Source: Mycobacterium sp.
GTDB lineage: Bacteria > Actinomycetota > Actinomycetes > Mycobacteriales > Mycobacteriaceae
NCBI GenBank assembly: GCA_021732005.1
Contig: JAKFVT010000026.1
Coordinates: 1 to 64,000 of the forward strand
DNA: 64,000 bases
Direction of reading: 5' to 3'
Under the pieces are notes generated by a model that did not search any database, had not been told where the DNA came from, and saw only the letters and a program-made list of their open reading frames with translations. Each line of letters begins with the position of its first letter. Positions within the stretch are counted from its first letter, which is position 1. This document shows, piece after piece, positions 53,707 to 63,906 of the stretch. The position numbers and the translations under genes are program-made.

Positions 53707-54758
53707 TGGGCGACTTCCTGGGCGTTCTGCTGACCATCGCGCTGCTGGGCGCCAACGCCTTCTTCGTCGGCTCCGAGTTCGCGCTGATCTCGGCCCGCCG
53801 CGACCGACTGGAAGCCCTTGCCGAACAAGGCAAACGGAGCGCGGTCACCGTGCTGCGGGCCGGTGAGCAACTGTCCCTGATGCTGGCCGGCGCCCAACTG
53901 GGCATCACCGTGTGTTCGATCCTGCTCGGCCGGGTCGGCGAGCCCGCGGTGGCCCACCTGTTGGAGAAGCCGTTCGATCTGGTCGGGGTTCCCGACGCCG
54001 TCCTGCACACCGTGTCGTTCGTGGTGGCACTCGGCGTCGTGGTGACGTTGCACGTGCTGCTCGGCGAGATGGTGCCCAAGAACATCGCGATCGCCGGTCC
54101 GGAGAAGACGGCGATGCTCGTGATCCCGGTGTATCTGGTCTACGTGCGGTTCGCCCGGCCGTTCATCGGGTTCTACAACTGGGCGGCCAACACCACGTTG
54201 CGCGCCTTCGGCGTCGAAGCCAAGGACGAACTCGACGTCACCGTGTCCACCGTGGAGCTCGCGGAGATGATCGCCGAATCGCGATCCGAAGGGCTGCTGG
54301 ACCCCGAGGAGCACATGCGGCTGACCAGGGCGCTGCAGATCCGCAACCGGGTGGTCAACGATGTGGCCGTCCCGGTGCGCGACATCCGCGCCGTCCCGGT
54401 CGCCCGGCCCGGCGGCGGCCCGGCGGTCAGCGCCATCGAGCAGGCGCTCAACGAGACGGGCTACTCCCGGTTCCCGGTCACCGATGCGAGCGGCGACTTC
54501 ATCGGCTTCGTCCACATCAAGGACATCCTCGACCAGATCGACGAGCGCGACGCGGTCGTCGACGGCGCCGTGGTGCGTCCACTGCCGCGGGTGCCCGCCG
54601 ACATGCCGCTGCCGGACGCGCTGTCCCAGCTGCGCCGCGACAACAGCCACCTGGCGCTGGTCACCGACGGCGACCAGACGGTATGCGCCATGGTCGCGCT
54701 CGAGGACCTGGTCGAGGACCTGATCGGCACGGTGCGCGACGGGATGCACCGTGCCTGA
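53706..54758 (+). CDS. CNNM/HlyC-family protein lacking the C-terminal domain (Rv1841c-like)
   Basis: A 350-residue partner of the preceding protein. The DUF21 domain (FVGSEFALISARRDRLEALAE, LSLMLAGAQLGITVCSILLG, LLGEMVPKNIAIAGPEKTAML) and a CBS pair are present, but the CorC/HlyC domain seen in the first gene is missing. The pair may work as a hetero-dimer. ATG 53706 overlaps the stop of the first gene by one base. It overlaps the following gene by 8 bp. Confidence 0.85.
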   Translation: MGDFLGVLLTIALLGANAFFVGSEFALISARRDRLEALAEQGKRSAVTVLRAGEQLSLMLAGAQLGITVCSILLGRVGEPAVAHLLEKPFDLVGVPDAVLHTVSFVVALGVVVTLHVLLGEMVPKNIAIAGPEKTAMLVIPVYLVYVRFARPFIGFYNWAANTTLRAFGVEAKDELDVTVSTVELAEMIAESRSEGLLDPEEHMRLTRALQIRNRVVNDVAVPVRDIRAVPVARPGGGPAVSAIEQALNETGYSRFPVTDASGDFIGFVHIKDILDQIDERDAVVDGAVVRPLPRVPADMPLPDALSQLRRDNSHLALVTDGDQTVCAMVALEDLVEDLIGTVRDGMHRA

Positions 54759-55668
54759 CGGCCCGCTGGCCGAACACACCTGGCTGGGGATGGCGGCGGC
54801 TCACCGCGCCCGGGTGGAGAGGTTCACCGGCCCGCATCTGCAGCGCGCCCGCCGCGGCGAGGCGCACCCGGTCTGGGATTTCCTGTTCACCTACTACAGC
54901 CTGCGACCGCGCCAGCTGCGGGTATGGCACCCCGGCTTCGGCACCTCGCTGGCCGGCACGGCGGGTGCGGAATATCTCGACCGCGCGGGCTATCAGGCCG
55001 CGCCCGGCGGCGTGACCGTCGGCGCCGACTTCCTGCACTCCCGGCTGTCCACGATCGGTTTCGTGGCCGACCTGCTGCGCGGCACCGCGGCGCGGGCGCC
55101 GCAGTTCGGCTGCTTCGGTCTGCACGAGTGGGCGATGGTCTACCGCTCCGACGCGGTTCGCCACGGCGCGGTGCCGCTGCGACTCGGCGGGCCGGGTACC
55201 GATGCGGTGGTCGAGTCGATGCCGCTGCGCTGCACACATTTCGACGCCTATCGGTTCTTCACGGCCGCGGCTGCGCCACGCAACCGCGGGGTACCGACCC
55301 GCGCCGCGCAGCGCGACACCGAACAGCCAGGCTGTCTGCACGCGAACATGGATCTGTACAAGTGGTGCTTCAAGCTCGGGCCGCTGGTGAATTCGGAGTT
55401 GCTGGTGGACTGCCTGGAGCTGGCCGCGGACGCCCGTGAGCTCGACATGCGGGCGAGCCCCTATGACTTGTCGGACTTCGGGTTTGAGCCCATCACCGTC
55501 GAGGAACCTGCCGGGCGGGCGGAATACGTGCGGTGCCAGGGAGTTATAGCCGAGCGCGCGGCGCCGTTGCGGGCGGCGCTGCTGGCGTGGTGTGAGCGGC
55601 TGCTGGGTGCGGAGGTGGCCTACGACACTCTGTCGGAGGGGTTCCTACCTGCGGGTAAGATGAATTGA
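54751..55668 (+). CDS. conserved protein annotated in relatives as 3-methyladenine DNA glycosylase-like
   Basis: A 305-residue soluble protein found in actinobacteria, where it is commonly named 3-methyladenine DNA glycosylase; the basis for this name is not visible in the sequence. Conserved blocks are [97 protein letters not shown] and [31 protein letters not shown]. No HhH motif is seen. GTG 54751 overlaps the upstream CNNM gene by 8 bp. glcB starts 20 bp later. Confidence 0.6.
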   Translation: MPDGPLAEHTWLGMAAAHRARVERFTGPHLQRARRGEAHPVWDFLFTYYSLRPRQLRVWHPGFGTSLAGTAGAEYLDRAGYQAAPGGVTVGADFLHSRLSTIGFVADLLRGTAARAPQFGCFGLHEWAMVYRSDAVRHGAVPLRLGGPGTDAVVESMPLRCTHFDAYRFFTAAAAPRNRGVPTRAAQRDTEQPGCLHANMDLYKWCFKLGPLVNSELLVDCLELAADARELDMRASPYDLSDFGFEPITVEEPAGRAEYVRCQGVIAERAAPLRAALLAWCERLLGAEVAYDTLSEGFLPAGKMN

Positions 55669-55687
55669 TTGTCGTGAGGGAGGACAG

Positions 55688-57871
55688 ATGAGCGATCGCG
55701 TGCCCGTGGGCAACCTGCGTGTGGCGCAGGTGTTGTACGACTTCATCACCAACGAGGCGCTGCCCGGCACCGGGATTGATGCCGACAGCTTCTGGGCCGG
55801 GGTGGACAAGGTCGTCACCGACCTGACGCCGCAGAATCAGGATCTGCTCGCCCGCCGCGATGATCTGCAGGCGCAGATCGACAGGTGGCATCGGCAGCGG
55901 ATCATCGGCGGCATCGACCCCGGTGAGTACCAGCAGTTCCTCACCGATATCGGCTACCTGCAGCCCGATCCGGGTGACTTCAGCATCACCACCTCCGGCG
56001 TGGACGACGAGATCACCACCACCGCCGGCCCGCAGCTGGTGGTTCCGATCCTCAACGCCCGCTTCGCGCTCAACGCCGCGAACGCCCGCTGGGGTTCGCT
56101 GTACGACGCCCTCTACGGCACCGACGTCATCAGCACCGAGGGCGGCGCCGAGCCGGGCAGCAGCTACAACCGAGTCCGCGGCGACAAGGTGATCGCCTAC
56201 GCCCGGGACTTCCTCGACAAGGCCGTTCCGCTGGCGTCGGGTTCATGGGCCGACGCGACCGGCATCAGCGTCGCCGATGGCGCCCTCGAGATCGCGCTGG
56301 GCGACGAGTCCACCGGGCTGGCCAGCCCGGAGAAGTTCGTCGGTTACACCGGCGATCTCGGCCAACCCGCCTGGTCGGTGCTGTTGGTCAACAACGGCCT
56401 GCACATCGAGATCCTGATCGACCCCGAATCGCCCGTCGGCAAGACCGACAAAGCCGGCGTCAAGGACGTCGTGCTGGAGTCCGCGATCACCACGATCATG
56501 GACTTCGAGGACTCGGTGGCTGCCGTCGACGCCGACGACAAGGTGCTCGGCTACCGCAACTGGCTCGGCCTGAACAGGGGCGACCTGGCCGAAGAGGTCA
56601 GCAAGGGCGGCAAGAGCTTCACCCGCGTGCTCAACGACGACCGGACCTACAAGACGCCGGGCGACGGAGAGTTGACGCTGCCCGGACGCAGCCTGCTGTT
56701 CGTCCGCAACGTGGGTCACCTGATGACCAACGACGCGATTGTGGATGCTGACGGGAACGAGATTCCCGAAGGAATCCAGGATGCGCTGTTCACCAGCCTG
56801 ATCGCGGTGCACGGACTCAAGGTGGAGGACGGCAGCCCGCGGCAGAACAGCCGCACCGGCTCGATCTACATTGTGAAGCCCAAGATGCACGGGCCGGACG
56901 AGGTCGCCTTCACCTGCGAACTGTTCAGCCGCGTCGAGGACGTGCTGGGCCTGCCGCAGAACACCATCAAGGTCGGCATCATGGACGAGGAGCGCCGCAC
57001 CTCGGCGAACCTCAAGGCCTGCATCAAGGCCGCCGCCGACCGGGTGGCGTTCATCAACACGGGCTTCCTGGACCGCACCGGCGACGAGATCCACACGTCG
57101 ATGGAAGCCGGCCCGATGATCCGTAAGGGCGCCATGAAGTCCCAGCCGTGGATCAAGGCCTACGAGGACCAGAACGTCGACATCGGCCTGGCGACCGGGT
57201 TCTCCGGCAAGGCGCAGATCGGCAAGGGCATGTGGGCGATGACCGATCTGATGGCCGACATGGTCGAGCAGAAGATCGGCCAGCCCCGCTCAGGCGCCAC
57301 CACCGCGTGGGTGCCGTCGCCGACGGCGGCCACCCTGCACGCCATGCACTACCACTACGTCGACGTCTACGAGGTGCACAAGGAGCTCGCCGGCAAGACC
57401 CGCACCAGCATCGACGAGTTGCTGACGATCCCGCTCGCCAAGGAGTTGGCGTGGTCGCCGGAGGAGATCCACGAAGAGGTGGACAACAACTGCCAGTCGA
57501 TCCTGGGCTACGTGGTGCGCTGGATCGACGCCGGTGTCGGCTGCTCCAAGGTGCCTGACATCCACGACGTCGCGCTGATGGAAGACCGTGCGACGCTGCG
57601 TATTTCGAGCCAGCTGCTGGCGAACTGGCTGCGCCACGGTGTGATCACCGAGGACGCCGTGCGGGAAAGCCTGCGCCGGATGGCGGCGGTGGTCGACGAG
57701 CAGAACGCGTCCGATCCCGACTTCAAGCCGATGGCGACGGATCCGGACAACAGCATCGCCTTCCAGGCCGCCCAGGAGCTGATCCTGGCCGGCGCCGCAC
57801 AGCCCAACGGCTACACCGAGCCGATCCTGCACCGGCGCCGCCGGGAGTACAAGGCCAGCATCGGCGCCTGA
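55688..57871 (+). CDS. glcB: malate synthase G
   Basis: A 727-residue enzyme of the glyoxylate shunt: it condenses glyoxylate and acetyl-CoA to malate. It closely follows M. tuberculosis GlcB (Rv1837c), with [36 protein letters not shown] and [17 protein letters not shown] near the end. The catalytic base is D633 in [27 protein letters not shown] lies about 5 nt before the ATG. It lies between the glycosylase-like gene and an Rv1836c-like gene. Malate synthase is used for growth on fatty acids and acetate; phosphoketolase upstream also yields acetyl phosphate. Confidence 0.97.
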   Translation: MSDRVPVGNLRVAQVLYDFITNEALPGTGIDADSFWAGVDKVVTDLTPQNQDLLARRDDLQAQIDRWHRQRIIGGIDPGEYQQFLTDIGYLQPDPGDFSITTSGVDDEITTTAGPQLVVPILNARFALNAANARWGSLYDALYGTDVISTEGGAEPGSSYNRVRGDKVIAYARDFLDKAVPLASGSWADATGISVADGALEIALGDESTGLASPEKFVGYTGDLGQPAWSVLLVNNGLHIEILIDPESPVGKTDKAGVKDVVLESAITTIMDFEDSVAAVDADDKVLGYRNWLGLNRGDLAEEVSKGGKSFTRVLNDDRTYKTPGDGELTLPGRSLLFVRNVGHLMTNDAIVDADGNEIPEGIQDALFTSLIAVHGLKVEDGSPRQNSRTGSIYIVKPKMHGPDEVAFTCELFSRVEDVLGLPQNTIKVGIMDEERRTSANLKACIKAAADRVAFINTGFLDRTGDEIHTSMEAGPMIRKGAMKSQPWIKAYEDQNVDIGLATGFSGKAQIGKGMWAMTDLMADMVEQKIGQPRSGATTAWVPSPTAATLHAMHYHYVDVYEVHKELAGKTRTSIDELLTIPLAKELAWSPEEIHEEVDNNCQSILGYVVRWIDAGVGCSKVPDIHDVALMEDRATLRISSQLLANWLRHGVITEDAVRESLRRMAAVVDEQNASDPDFKPMATDPDNSIAFQAAQELILAGAAQPNGYTEPILHRRRREYKASIGA

Positions 57872-57924
57872 CAAGCACGTCCGCACCGCATCACCGTTGA
57901 CAGGGAAGAGGATCAAGCACCGCC

Positions 57925-59826
57925 ATGGGCAGGCACAGCAGACCGGGTCCCGGGGGTTCATTCGGTGACGAGCCTGCCGACGACAATCCGACCGGTCGCT
58001 TCGCCCGTCGCGATGACTCCGATGGCCCCGACGCCGATGACGCACCTGCCGACACCGGCTCGTCGCCGCTGACCGACACCGCCCGGCGCAGAATCGCTTT
58101 CGAGGGCGGCCACCGCAGCGAGAGCGGCCGCCGCGGGGTGAGCCTCGGGGTGATCGCGGCACTGATCACGGTCGTGGTGGTGGTCGGCGCGGTGATCCTG
58201 TGGCGGTTCTTCGGCGATGCGCTGTCCCATCGGTCGACCGACGCCGCTCAGAAGTGTCTGGGCGGCACCCTCAACGTCGGGGTGGTCGCCGACCCGTCGA
58301 TCGTCGACAACGTCAGCAAGTTCGCCCAGGGCTTCAACGCCACGGTCACCCCGGTCGGGGATCGCTGTGTGAAAATGGTTGTCACCGCGGCCGACTCGGA
58401 TCGGGTGGTCGACGGATTCGTGTCCAACTGGCCCGGTGATCTCGGCGAGCGTCCGGCGCTGTGGATCCCGGCCAGTTCCATCGGTGCGGCTCGCCTGCAG
58501 TCCACGGCGGGCAAGGAAGTCGTCAGCGACGCGCGCTCACTGGTCAGCTCACCCGTGGTGCTCGCGGTGCGACCGCAGCTCAAAGACGCCCTGGGACAGC
58601 AGGGTTGGTCGGCGCTGCCGGGCTTGCAGTCCAACCCGGCGGCGCTCGACGGCCTGAACCTGCCCGGCTGGGGATCGCTGCGACTGGCGCTGCCCACCGT
58701 CGGGAATGCCGACGCCACGTATCTGGCCGCCGAAGCGGTGGCCTCGGCGTCGGCGCCGCCGAACGCACCGGCCACCGCCGGCATCGGCGCGGTCAACGGT
58801 CTGGTCGCCGGGCAGCCCAAGCTCGCCGACGACACCACCGACACGGCCTGGAAGTCCCTGCTGGGTTCCGGGGACCCCGGTGCGCCAGTTCACGCGGTGG
58901 CGACCACCGAGCAGCAGTTGTTCGCCCGCGCGTCGTCGACGCCGGACGCCAAAAACAGTGTCGCCGAATGGTTGCCGTCGGGACCGGTGGCCCTGGCCGA
59001 CTACCCCACCGTCTTGCTGGCCGGGACCTGGTTGTCCGAGGAGCAGGTCAGTGCGGCCAGCCAGTTCGCCCGGTTCATGCGTAAACCCGAACAGCTCAGC
59101 GTCCTGGCGAAGGCCGGCTTCCGGGCCGAAGGCACCAACCCGCCGGGCAACGATGTGGTGAGCTTCCCGCAACTGGGATCGCCACTAACCATCGAGGACG
59201 AGTCGGTGCGGGCCACGCTGGCCGCGGCGGTGTCCACCCCTGCCACCGGGTCGGCCACCACGATCATGCTCAACCAGGCGATGGGTACCGACGAAGGCGG
59301 CAAGTCGCGGCTGGCCAATGTGGTGACAGCACTGACCAACCGGATCGGCGCGCTGCCGTCGAACGCGGCGGTGGGGTTGTGGACGTTCAACGGTGTCGAA
59401 GGCAAGTCGGCGGTGCCGATGGGGCCGCTGACCGACGACGTCAACGGGCAGCCCCGCTCGGCCGCACTGACCGGCACGCTGGGCGGTTTGTCACCGTCGG
59501 GCAGCGGTGCCGTGTCGTTCACGACGTTGCGGCTGGCCTACGGCGAGGCGCTGGCGAACTTCCGTCAGGGCCAGACCAATTCGATGCTGGTGATCACGCA
59601 GGGTCCGCACACCGATCAGACGCTGGACGGCCCCGGGCTGGTTCAGTACGTGAAGTCGGCGGCCGATCCGGCCAAGCCGGTGGCGATCAACGTCATCGAC
59701 TTCGGTGACGACTCCGACCGGTCGACGTGGGAAGCGGTCGCCCAAGCCTCGGGCGGCACGTATCAGAATGTCGCCACGTCCGATTCGCCGGATCTGGCGA
59801 CGGCCGTGTCAACTCTGTTGTCCTAA
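57925..59826 (+). CDS. Rv1836c-like membrane-anchored protein with VWA/substrate-binding-like domains
   Basis: A 633-residue protein. The N-terminal 70 residues are charged and disordered. One transmembrane helix (about 72-94, GVSLGVIAALITVVVVVGAVILW) is followed by an extracytoplasmic region: first an extracellular solute-binding-like half (CLGGTLNVGVVADPSIVDNVSKFAQGFN, GLVAGQPKLADD), then a VWA-type half (MLVITQGPHTDQTLDG, INVIDFGDDSDRSTWEAVAQASGGTYQNV). The MIDAS motif DxSxS expected at its start reads LNQAMGTDEG, so metal binding may be lost. Function unknown. Gap to glcB is 53 bp. It converges with a hydrolase gene 4 bp away. Confidence 0.8.
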   Translation: MGRHSRPGPGGSFGDEPADDNPTGRFARRDDSDGPDADDAPADTGSSPLTDTARRRIAFEGGHRSESGRRGVSLGVIAALITVVVVVGAVILWRFFGDALSHRSTDAAQKCLGGTLNVGVVADPSIVDNVSKFAQGFNATVTPVGDRCVKMVVTAADSDRVVDGFVSNWPGDLGERPALWIPASSIGAARLQSTAGKEVVSDARSLVSSPVVLAVRPQLKDALGQQGWSALPGLQSNPAALDGLNLPGWGSLRLALPTVGNADATYLAAEAVASASAPPNAPATAGIGAVNGLVAGQPKLADDTTDTAWKSLLGSGDPGAPVHAVATTEQQLFARASSTPDAKNSVAEWLPSGPVALADYPTVLLAGTWLSEEQVSAASQFARFMRKPEQLSVLAKAGFRAEGTNPPGNDVVSFPQLGSPLTIEDESVRATLAAAVSTPATGSATTIMLNQAMGTDEGGKSRLANVVTALTNRIGALPSNAAVGLWTFNGVEGKSAVPMGPLTDDVNGQPRSAALTGTLGGLSPSGSGAVSFTTLRLAYGEALANFRQGQTNSMLVITQGPHTDQTLDGPGLVQYVKSAADPAKPVAINVIDFGDDSDRSTWEAVAQASGGTYQNVATSDSPDLATAVSTLLS

Positions 59827-59830
59827 TCGT

Positions 59831-60700
59831 TTAGGCGAGCCGCAGTAACTGTCTGACGCCCGCGGTGAATTCGTCGGGCACCTCGATCTGTGGGTAGTGG
59901 CCGATGCCGGCCAGCTCGATCACTTCAGCCGCGGGCCGCAACTCCCGCAGGCCGGCCAGGACGTTGGTGGTGGCCACAGGATCGCCGGTGGCCCAGAGGA
60001 ATCCGAGCGGCTTGTCCCAGTCGCGAACGGCCCCGTGCCACCGATCGGCGAAGCGCACCCGTTCGTTGAGGTAGGCACACAGCAGGTTCAGGATGCGGTG
60101 GCCGTCGTCGCGCGCCAGCAGCGCCCACTGTGCCTGCGCCTCCTCGTCCGACAGCGGATGCGCGGCGCTGAACAGCTTCGCGAAGCCGCGCAGGAAGCCC
60201 CGCTCGTTGGTGAGCCGGGCGAACAGCGGGCCGAGCGGGCCGCGCAGGATCTTCTGGCTGGGGCGTAGGCTGGCGCGCTCGATGATGACGCTGCCGTTGG
60301 TGAGGACGGCGCGCTGGATGTCGAAGGGCAGCGTGCCGGCGACGTCGCGGGCCAGCAGCTCGGTGGCCACCGAGGTGCCCATGTCATGGGCGAGCAGAAC
60401 CACCGGACCCGGTGCGGCGTCGGCGACGACCTGTTGCACGATGTCGGCCTGCTCGAGCAGGCTGTAGCGATGCGGGCGGGGCTTGTCCGACAGTCCGAAG
60501 CCGAGGAAGTCCAGCGTCAGCCAGGCCTGGTCGCCGAGACGCTCGACGACCCCGCGGAAATCGTAAGAGCTCGACGGGAAGCCGTGCAGCAGAAGGACAG
60601 CAGGACCTCTGCCGTGCTGGGACCGGACGAAGACAGAGCCTGCGGTGGTGGACAGCATCCGGCCACCCTCTTGCCACTGGCGAACGCTGGCGGGCAACAC
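59831..60700 (-). CDS. alpha/beta hydrolase with Asp nucleophile (Rv1834-like)
   Basis: A protein of about 289 residues. AVLLLHGFPSSSYDFRGVVERLGDQAWLTLDFLGFGLSDKPRPHRYSLLEQ is the start of the alpha/beta fold; the nucleophile elbow is LLAHDMGTSVATELL with Asp; the catalytic His lies in LAGIGHYPQIEVPDEF. This fits the haloalkane dehalogenase/epoxide hydrolase branch. By position and length it matches M. tuberculosis Rv1834 (LipZ); I leave the symbol empty because the lipase activity is uncertain. GTG 60700 is supported by a leaderless -10; a GTG at 60709 overlaps that element. Confidence 0.8.
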   Translation of the reverse strand: MLPASVRQWQEGGRMLSTTAGSVFVRSQHGRGPAVLLLHGFPSSSYDFRGVVERLGDQAWLTLDFLGFGLSDKPRPHRYSLLEQADIVQQVVADAAPGPVVLLAHDMGTSVATELLARDVAGTLPFDIQRAVLTNGSVIIERASLRPSQKILRGPLGPLFARLTNERGFLRGFAKLFSAAHPLSDEEAQAQWALLARDDGHRILNLLCAYLNERVRFADRWHGAVRDWDKPLGFLWATGDPVATTNVLAGLRELRPAAEVIELAGIGHYPQIEVPDEFTAGVRQLLRLA

Positions 60701-60713
60701 GGATTGCACGTTA
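60701..60713 (-). promoter_or_regulatory. leaderless-type -10 element of the Rv1834-like hydrolase
   Basis: Minus strand: TAACGT (60713-60708), 7 nt, GTG 60700. Confidence 0.55.
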
Positions 60714-60727
60714 TCAGCCGTTGATTG

Positions 60728-60771
60728 AGTACTGAGAGCGAAATCCGAGCGGAATTGTCGCTCTCAGTACT
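60728..60771. terminator. 44-bp near-perfect palindrome after gcvP
   Basis: Arms AGTACTGAGAGCGA (60728-60741) and TCGCTCTCAGTACT (60758-60771) match perfectly, and the 16-nt centre can also fold (TCCG-AG-CGGA). It lies 16 bp after the gcvP stop and 15 bp upstream of the next gene's -10, so it may terminate gcvP or act as an operator. Confidence 0.6.
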
Positions 60772-60786
60772 ATCTCAACGCACTTG

Positions 60787-63630
60787 CTAGGCGAACGCCT
60801 CCACCGGCGGGCACGAGCACACCAGGTTCCGGTCGCCGTACGCCCCGTCGATGCGTCGCACCGGCGGCCACACCTTCGGCCGAAATCCCTTGCCCAGCGG
60901 GTAGGCCGCCTGCTCACGGGTGTACGGATGAGTCCACTCGTCGACCAGCAGGCATTCGGCGGTGTGCGGCGAATTGCGCAGCGGATTGTCCTCGGCCGGC
61001 CACTCCCCCGAGCCGACCTTGTCGATCTCTGCGCGGATCGCGATCATCGCCTCGCAGAACGCGTCCACCTCGGTCAGGCTTTCACTTTCGGTCGGCTCCA
61101 CCATCAGCGTGCCGGCCACCGGGAAGCTCATGGTCGGCGCGTGGAAACCGAAGTCCGCCAACCGCTTCGCCACATCGTCGACGGTCACGCCGGTGGCCTT
61201 GGTGATGCCCCGCAGGTCGAGGATGCACTCATGGGCGACCATGCCGTTCTCGCCGGTGTAGAGCACCGGGTAGTACTCGTCGAGGCGGCGCGCGATGTAG
61301 TTGGCCGAGGCGATCGCGGTCAGCGTGGCATCGCGCAGACCGCCGGCGCCCATCATCCGGATGTATGCCCACGTGATCGGCAGGATGGACGCCGACCCGT
61401 ACGGGGCCGCCGACACCGGATGTCCCTTCGGCAGCTCCTCGGCCATCGGGTGGCCGGGCAGGAACGCCGCCAGGTGCGACCGCACCGCGACCGGGCCGAC
61501 GCCGGGGCCGCCGCCGCCGTGCGGGATGCAGAACGTCTTGTGCAGGTTCAGATGGCTGACGTCGCCGCCGAACTTGCCCGGCCGGGCCAGCCCGACAAGG
61601 GCATTGAGGTTGGCGCCGTCGACGTACACCTGCCCGCCGGCGTCGTGCACCGCGGCGCAGATGTTGGCGATGTCGTGCTCGTAAACCCCGTGCGTGGACG
61701 GGTAGGTGATCATCAGCGCGGCCAGCCGCTCGGCATGCTCGCTCACCTTGGCGCGCAGATCGTCGAGGTCGACGTCACCGTTCTCCCGGCAGGCCACCAC
61801 GACCACCCGCATGCCGACCATCGCCGCGGACGCGGCGTTGGTACCGTGTGCGCTGGACGGGATCAGGCAGACATCGCGGCCGGTGTCGCCGTTGGCCAGG
61901 TGATACTCCCGGATGGCCAGCAGTCCGGCGTATTCACCCTGCGATCCGGCGTTGGGCTGCAACGAGATTGCGTCGTACCCGGTCAGCCCGGTCAGCCAGC
62001 CCTCCAGATCGGCGATCAGCTTGCGCATGCCCGGGGTGTCACCGGCCGGGGCGAACGGATGCTGCTTGCCGAATTCCGGCCAGGTGATGGACTCCATCTC
62101 GGCGGCGGCGTTGAGCTTCATCGTGCACGACCCGAGCGGGATCATGCTGCGGTCCAGCGCGATGTCCTTGTCGGACAGCGTGCGCAGGTAGCGCATCATC
62201 TCGGTTTCGGTGCGGTACCGGTGGAACGCCGGGTGGGTCAGGAATTCGCTTGTCCGCGACTCGATTTCGGGACCGGCGTAATCGCCTGCCAGGCCGGCGC
62301 CGAACGCCTCCAGCACCAGGGCGACATGAGTCGAAGTGGTGGCCTCGTCGCACGTGACCGACACGTGGTCGGCGTCCACCCGCCAGATGTTGATGCCGCG
62401 GCCCTTGGCCTCGGCCTGCACCGCGGCAGCGCGGTTCGGGACGTGCACCAGCACGGTGTCGAAGAAGGTGTCGTGCACCACCTCGACGCCGGCCGCGCTC
62501 AGGCCGGCGGCCAGTGCGCGGGCGTGCCCATGGACGCGCCGGGCGATCCCGGTCAGGCCCTGGGGACCGTGGTAGCTGGCGTACGACGCGGCCATCACCG
62601 CCAACAGCACCTGGGCGGTACAGATGTTGGAGGTCGCCTTGTCGCGGCGGATGTGCTGTTCGCGGGTCTGCAGCGCCAGGCGGAACGCCGCGTTCCCATC
62701 AGCGTCCACCGACACCCCAACGAGGCGGCCGGGCAGCTGACGGGCGTGCTTGTTGTGCACCGCAAGGAAACCGGCGTGCGGTCCGCCGAATCCCATTGGC
62801 ACACCGAATCTCTGCGCGCTTCCGAACGCGACGTCGGCGCCCACCTCACCCGGCGGGGCGATCAGCGTCATCGCCAACAGGTCGGCGCCCAGCGCCACCA
62901 GCGCACCGCGCTCGTGGGCCTGCTCGACCAGCTTGGACCAGTCGGTCACCCGACCGCTGGCGCCGGGCAGCTGAGCGATGACGCCGAAGAACTCACCCTC
63001 GGGAAGCCCGTTTCGCAAGTCCGCCGTGACGATCTCGATGCCCAGCGGCTCCGCGCGGGTCGCCAGGATGGCCGCGGTCTGGGCGAACATGTCCTCGTCG
63101 ACGGCAAGCCGGTTGGCCGATCCACGCGACGCGCGGTGCATCAGCGTCATCGCCTCGGCGGCCGCCGTGGACTCGTCGAGCATCGAGGCATTGGCCAGAT
63201 CCAGCCCGGTCAGGTCGGCGATCATGGTCTGGAAGTTCAGCAGCACCTCGAGCCGGCCCTGGCTGATCTCCGGCTGATATGGCGTGTACGCGGTGTACCA
63301 GGCGGGGTTCTCCAGGATGTTGCGCAGCAGCACCGGCGGGGTGAGCGTGTCGTAGTAGCCCTGCCCGATCATCGACACCGCGATGGTGTTGGTGTCGGCG
63401 AGCGCCCGCAACTCGGCCAGCGCCTCATGCTCGCCGACCGCCGCGGGCAGCTGATCGAGGCCGGGTGCGATGCCGTCTGCGGAGAGCGCGTCGAGGATGC
63501 CCGCAGGCAGCGCCTTGGCCGCCAGTTCCTCGAGCGAGGCGACCCCGATCACGTCGAGCATGGTGGCCAACGCATCGGAATCGGGTCCGATGTGACGATC
63601 GGCGAAGGTGGGCTGGCTGTGATTGGACAC
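60787..63630 (-). CDS. gcvP: glycine dehydrogenase (decarboxylating), P protein
   Basis: A 947-residue PLP enzyme that decarboxylates glycine and passes the aminomethyl group to the lipoyl H protein in the glycine cleavage system. It is homologous to Rv1832 (gcvB). The PLP-binding lysine is K698 in [20 protein letters not shown]; the N-terminal half has [25 protein letters not shown] YQPEISQG and the C-terminal half [11 protein letters not shown] and [20 protein letters not shown]. Length is normal for fused (alpha plus beta) GcvP. A tandem glycine riboswitch directly upstream controls expression. H and T proteins are not in this window. Confidence 0.97.
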   Translation of the reverse strand: MSNHSQPTFADRHIGPDSDALATMLDVIGVASLEELAAKALPAGILDALSADGIAPGLDQLPAAVGEHEALAELRALADTNTIAVSMIGQGYYDTLTPPVLLRNILENPAWYTAYTPYQPEISQGRLEVLLNFQTMIADLTGLDLANASMLDESTAAAEAMTLMHRASRGSANRLAVDEDMFAQTAAILATRAEPLGIEIVTADLRNGLPEGEFFGVIAQLPGASGRVTDWSKLVEQAHERGALVALGADLLAMTLIAPPGEVGADVAFGSAQRFGVPMGFGGPHAGFLAVHNKHARQLPGRLVGVSVDADGNAAFRLALQTREQHIRRDKATSNICTAQVLLAVMAASYASYHGPQGLTGIARRVHGHARALAAGLSAAGVEVVHDTFFDTVLVHVPNRAAAVQAEAKGRGINIWRVDADHVSVTCDEATTSTHVALVLEAFGAGLAGDYAGPEIESRTSEFLTHPAFHRYRTETEMMRYLRTLSDKDIALDRSMIPLGSCTMKLNAAAEMESITWPEFGKQHPFAPAGDTPGMRKLIADLEGWLTGLTGYDAISLQPNAGSQGEYAGLLAIREYHLANGDTGRDVCLIPSSAHGTNAASAAMVGMRVVVVACRENGDVDLDDLRAKVSEHAERLAALMITYPSTHGVYEHDIANICAAVHDAGGQVYVDGANLNALVGLARPGKFGGDVSHLNLHKTFCIPHGGGGPGVGPVAVRSHLAAFLPGHPMAEELPKGHPVSAAPYGSASILPITWAYIRMMGAGGLRDATLTAIASANYIARRLDEYYPVLYTGENGMVAHECILDLRGITKATGVTVDDVAKRLADFGFHAPTMSFPVAGTLMVEPTESESLTEVDAFCEAMIAIRAEIDKVGSGEWPAEDNPLRNSPHTAECLLVDEWTHPYTREQAAYPLGKGFRPKVWPPVRRIDGAYGDRNLVCSCPPVEAFA

Positions 63631-63661
63631 GGGACTCCTGACTTACGGCGCAGCCGTCAGC

Positions 63662-63890
63662 GGCGTCCTCTCCCTCTGTCGTCGACCCGGACCGGGCGCC
63701 TGAGAGATTCGGTCAGCCCGCGCGTCAGCGGTGCTGCCTTTCCCCATGGGCGGGCGACCGTGAGGTCACCGCTTTCCAGAGGCATCGTGGCCAGGCGCGG
63801 TCCGGGTGCCTGAGAGGTTGACGGAGAGGTGTTGCTCCTTCGGCGTCCGTGACTGGCTGCCACGAAACTCTCCCGCGCGAGGGCGATACA
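63662..63890 (-). promoter_or_regulatory. tandem glycine riboswitch of gcvP
   Basis: Two glycine aptamers lie in the 5' leader of gcvP. Aptamer 1 (about 63888-63790) shows GCGGGAGAG, GCCGAAGGAGCAA and CCTCTCAGGCACC in order. Aptamer 2 (about 63785-63665) shows CTCTGGAAAGCGG, GGGGAAAGGCAGCACCGC and TCTCTCAGGCGCC, then GAGGGAGAGGAC. These are the conserved P1, J3a/3b and closing elements of glycine riboswitches. Aptamer 1 is canonical and aptamer 2 diverges in the GAAGG region. Glycine binding should turn the glycine cleavage gene on, as in other bacteria. Confidence 0.92.
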
Positions 63891-63906
63891 GAGGAGATTC
63901 TAGCTG

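Noticed and set aside
60784..63813. Very long open frame (1009 codons) opposite gcvP on the plus strand
   Set aside because: It is antisense to the well-supported gcvP and riboswitch; its product is Arg/His/Gly-rich as expected from high-GC shadow frames and shows no domain.
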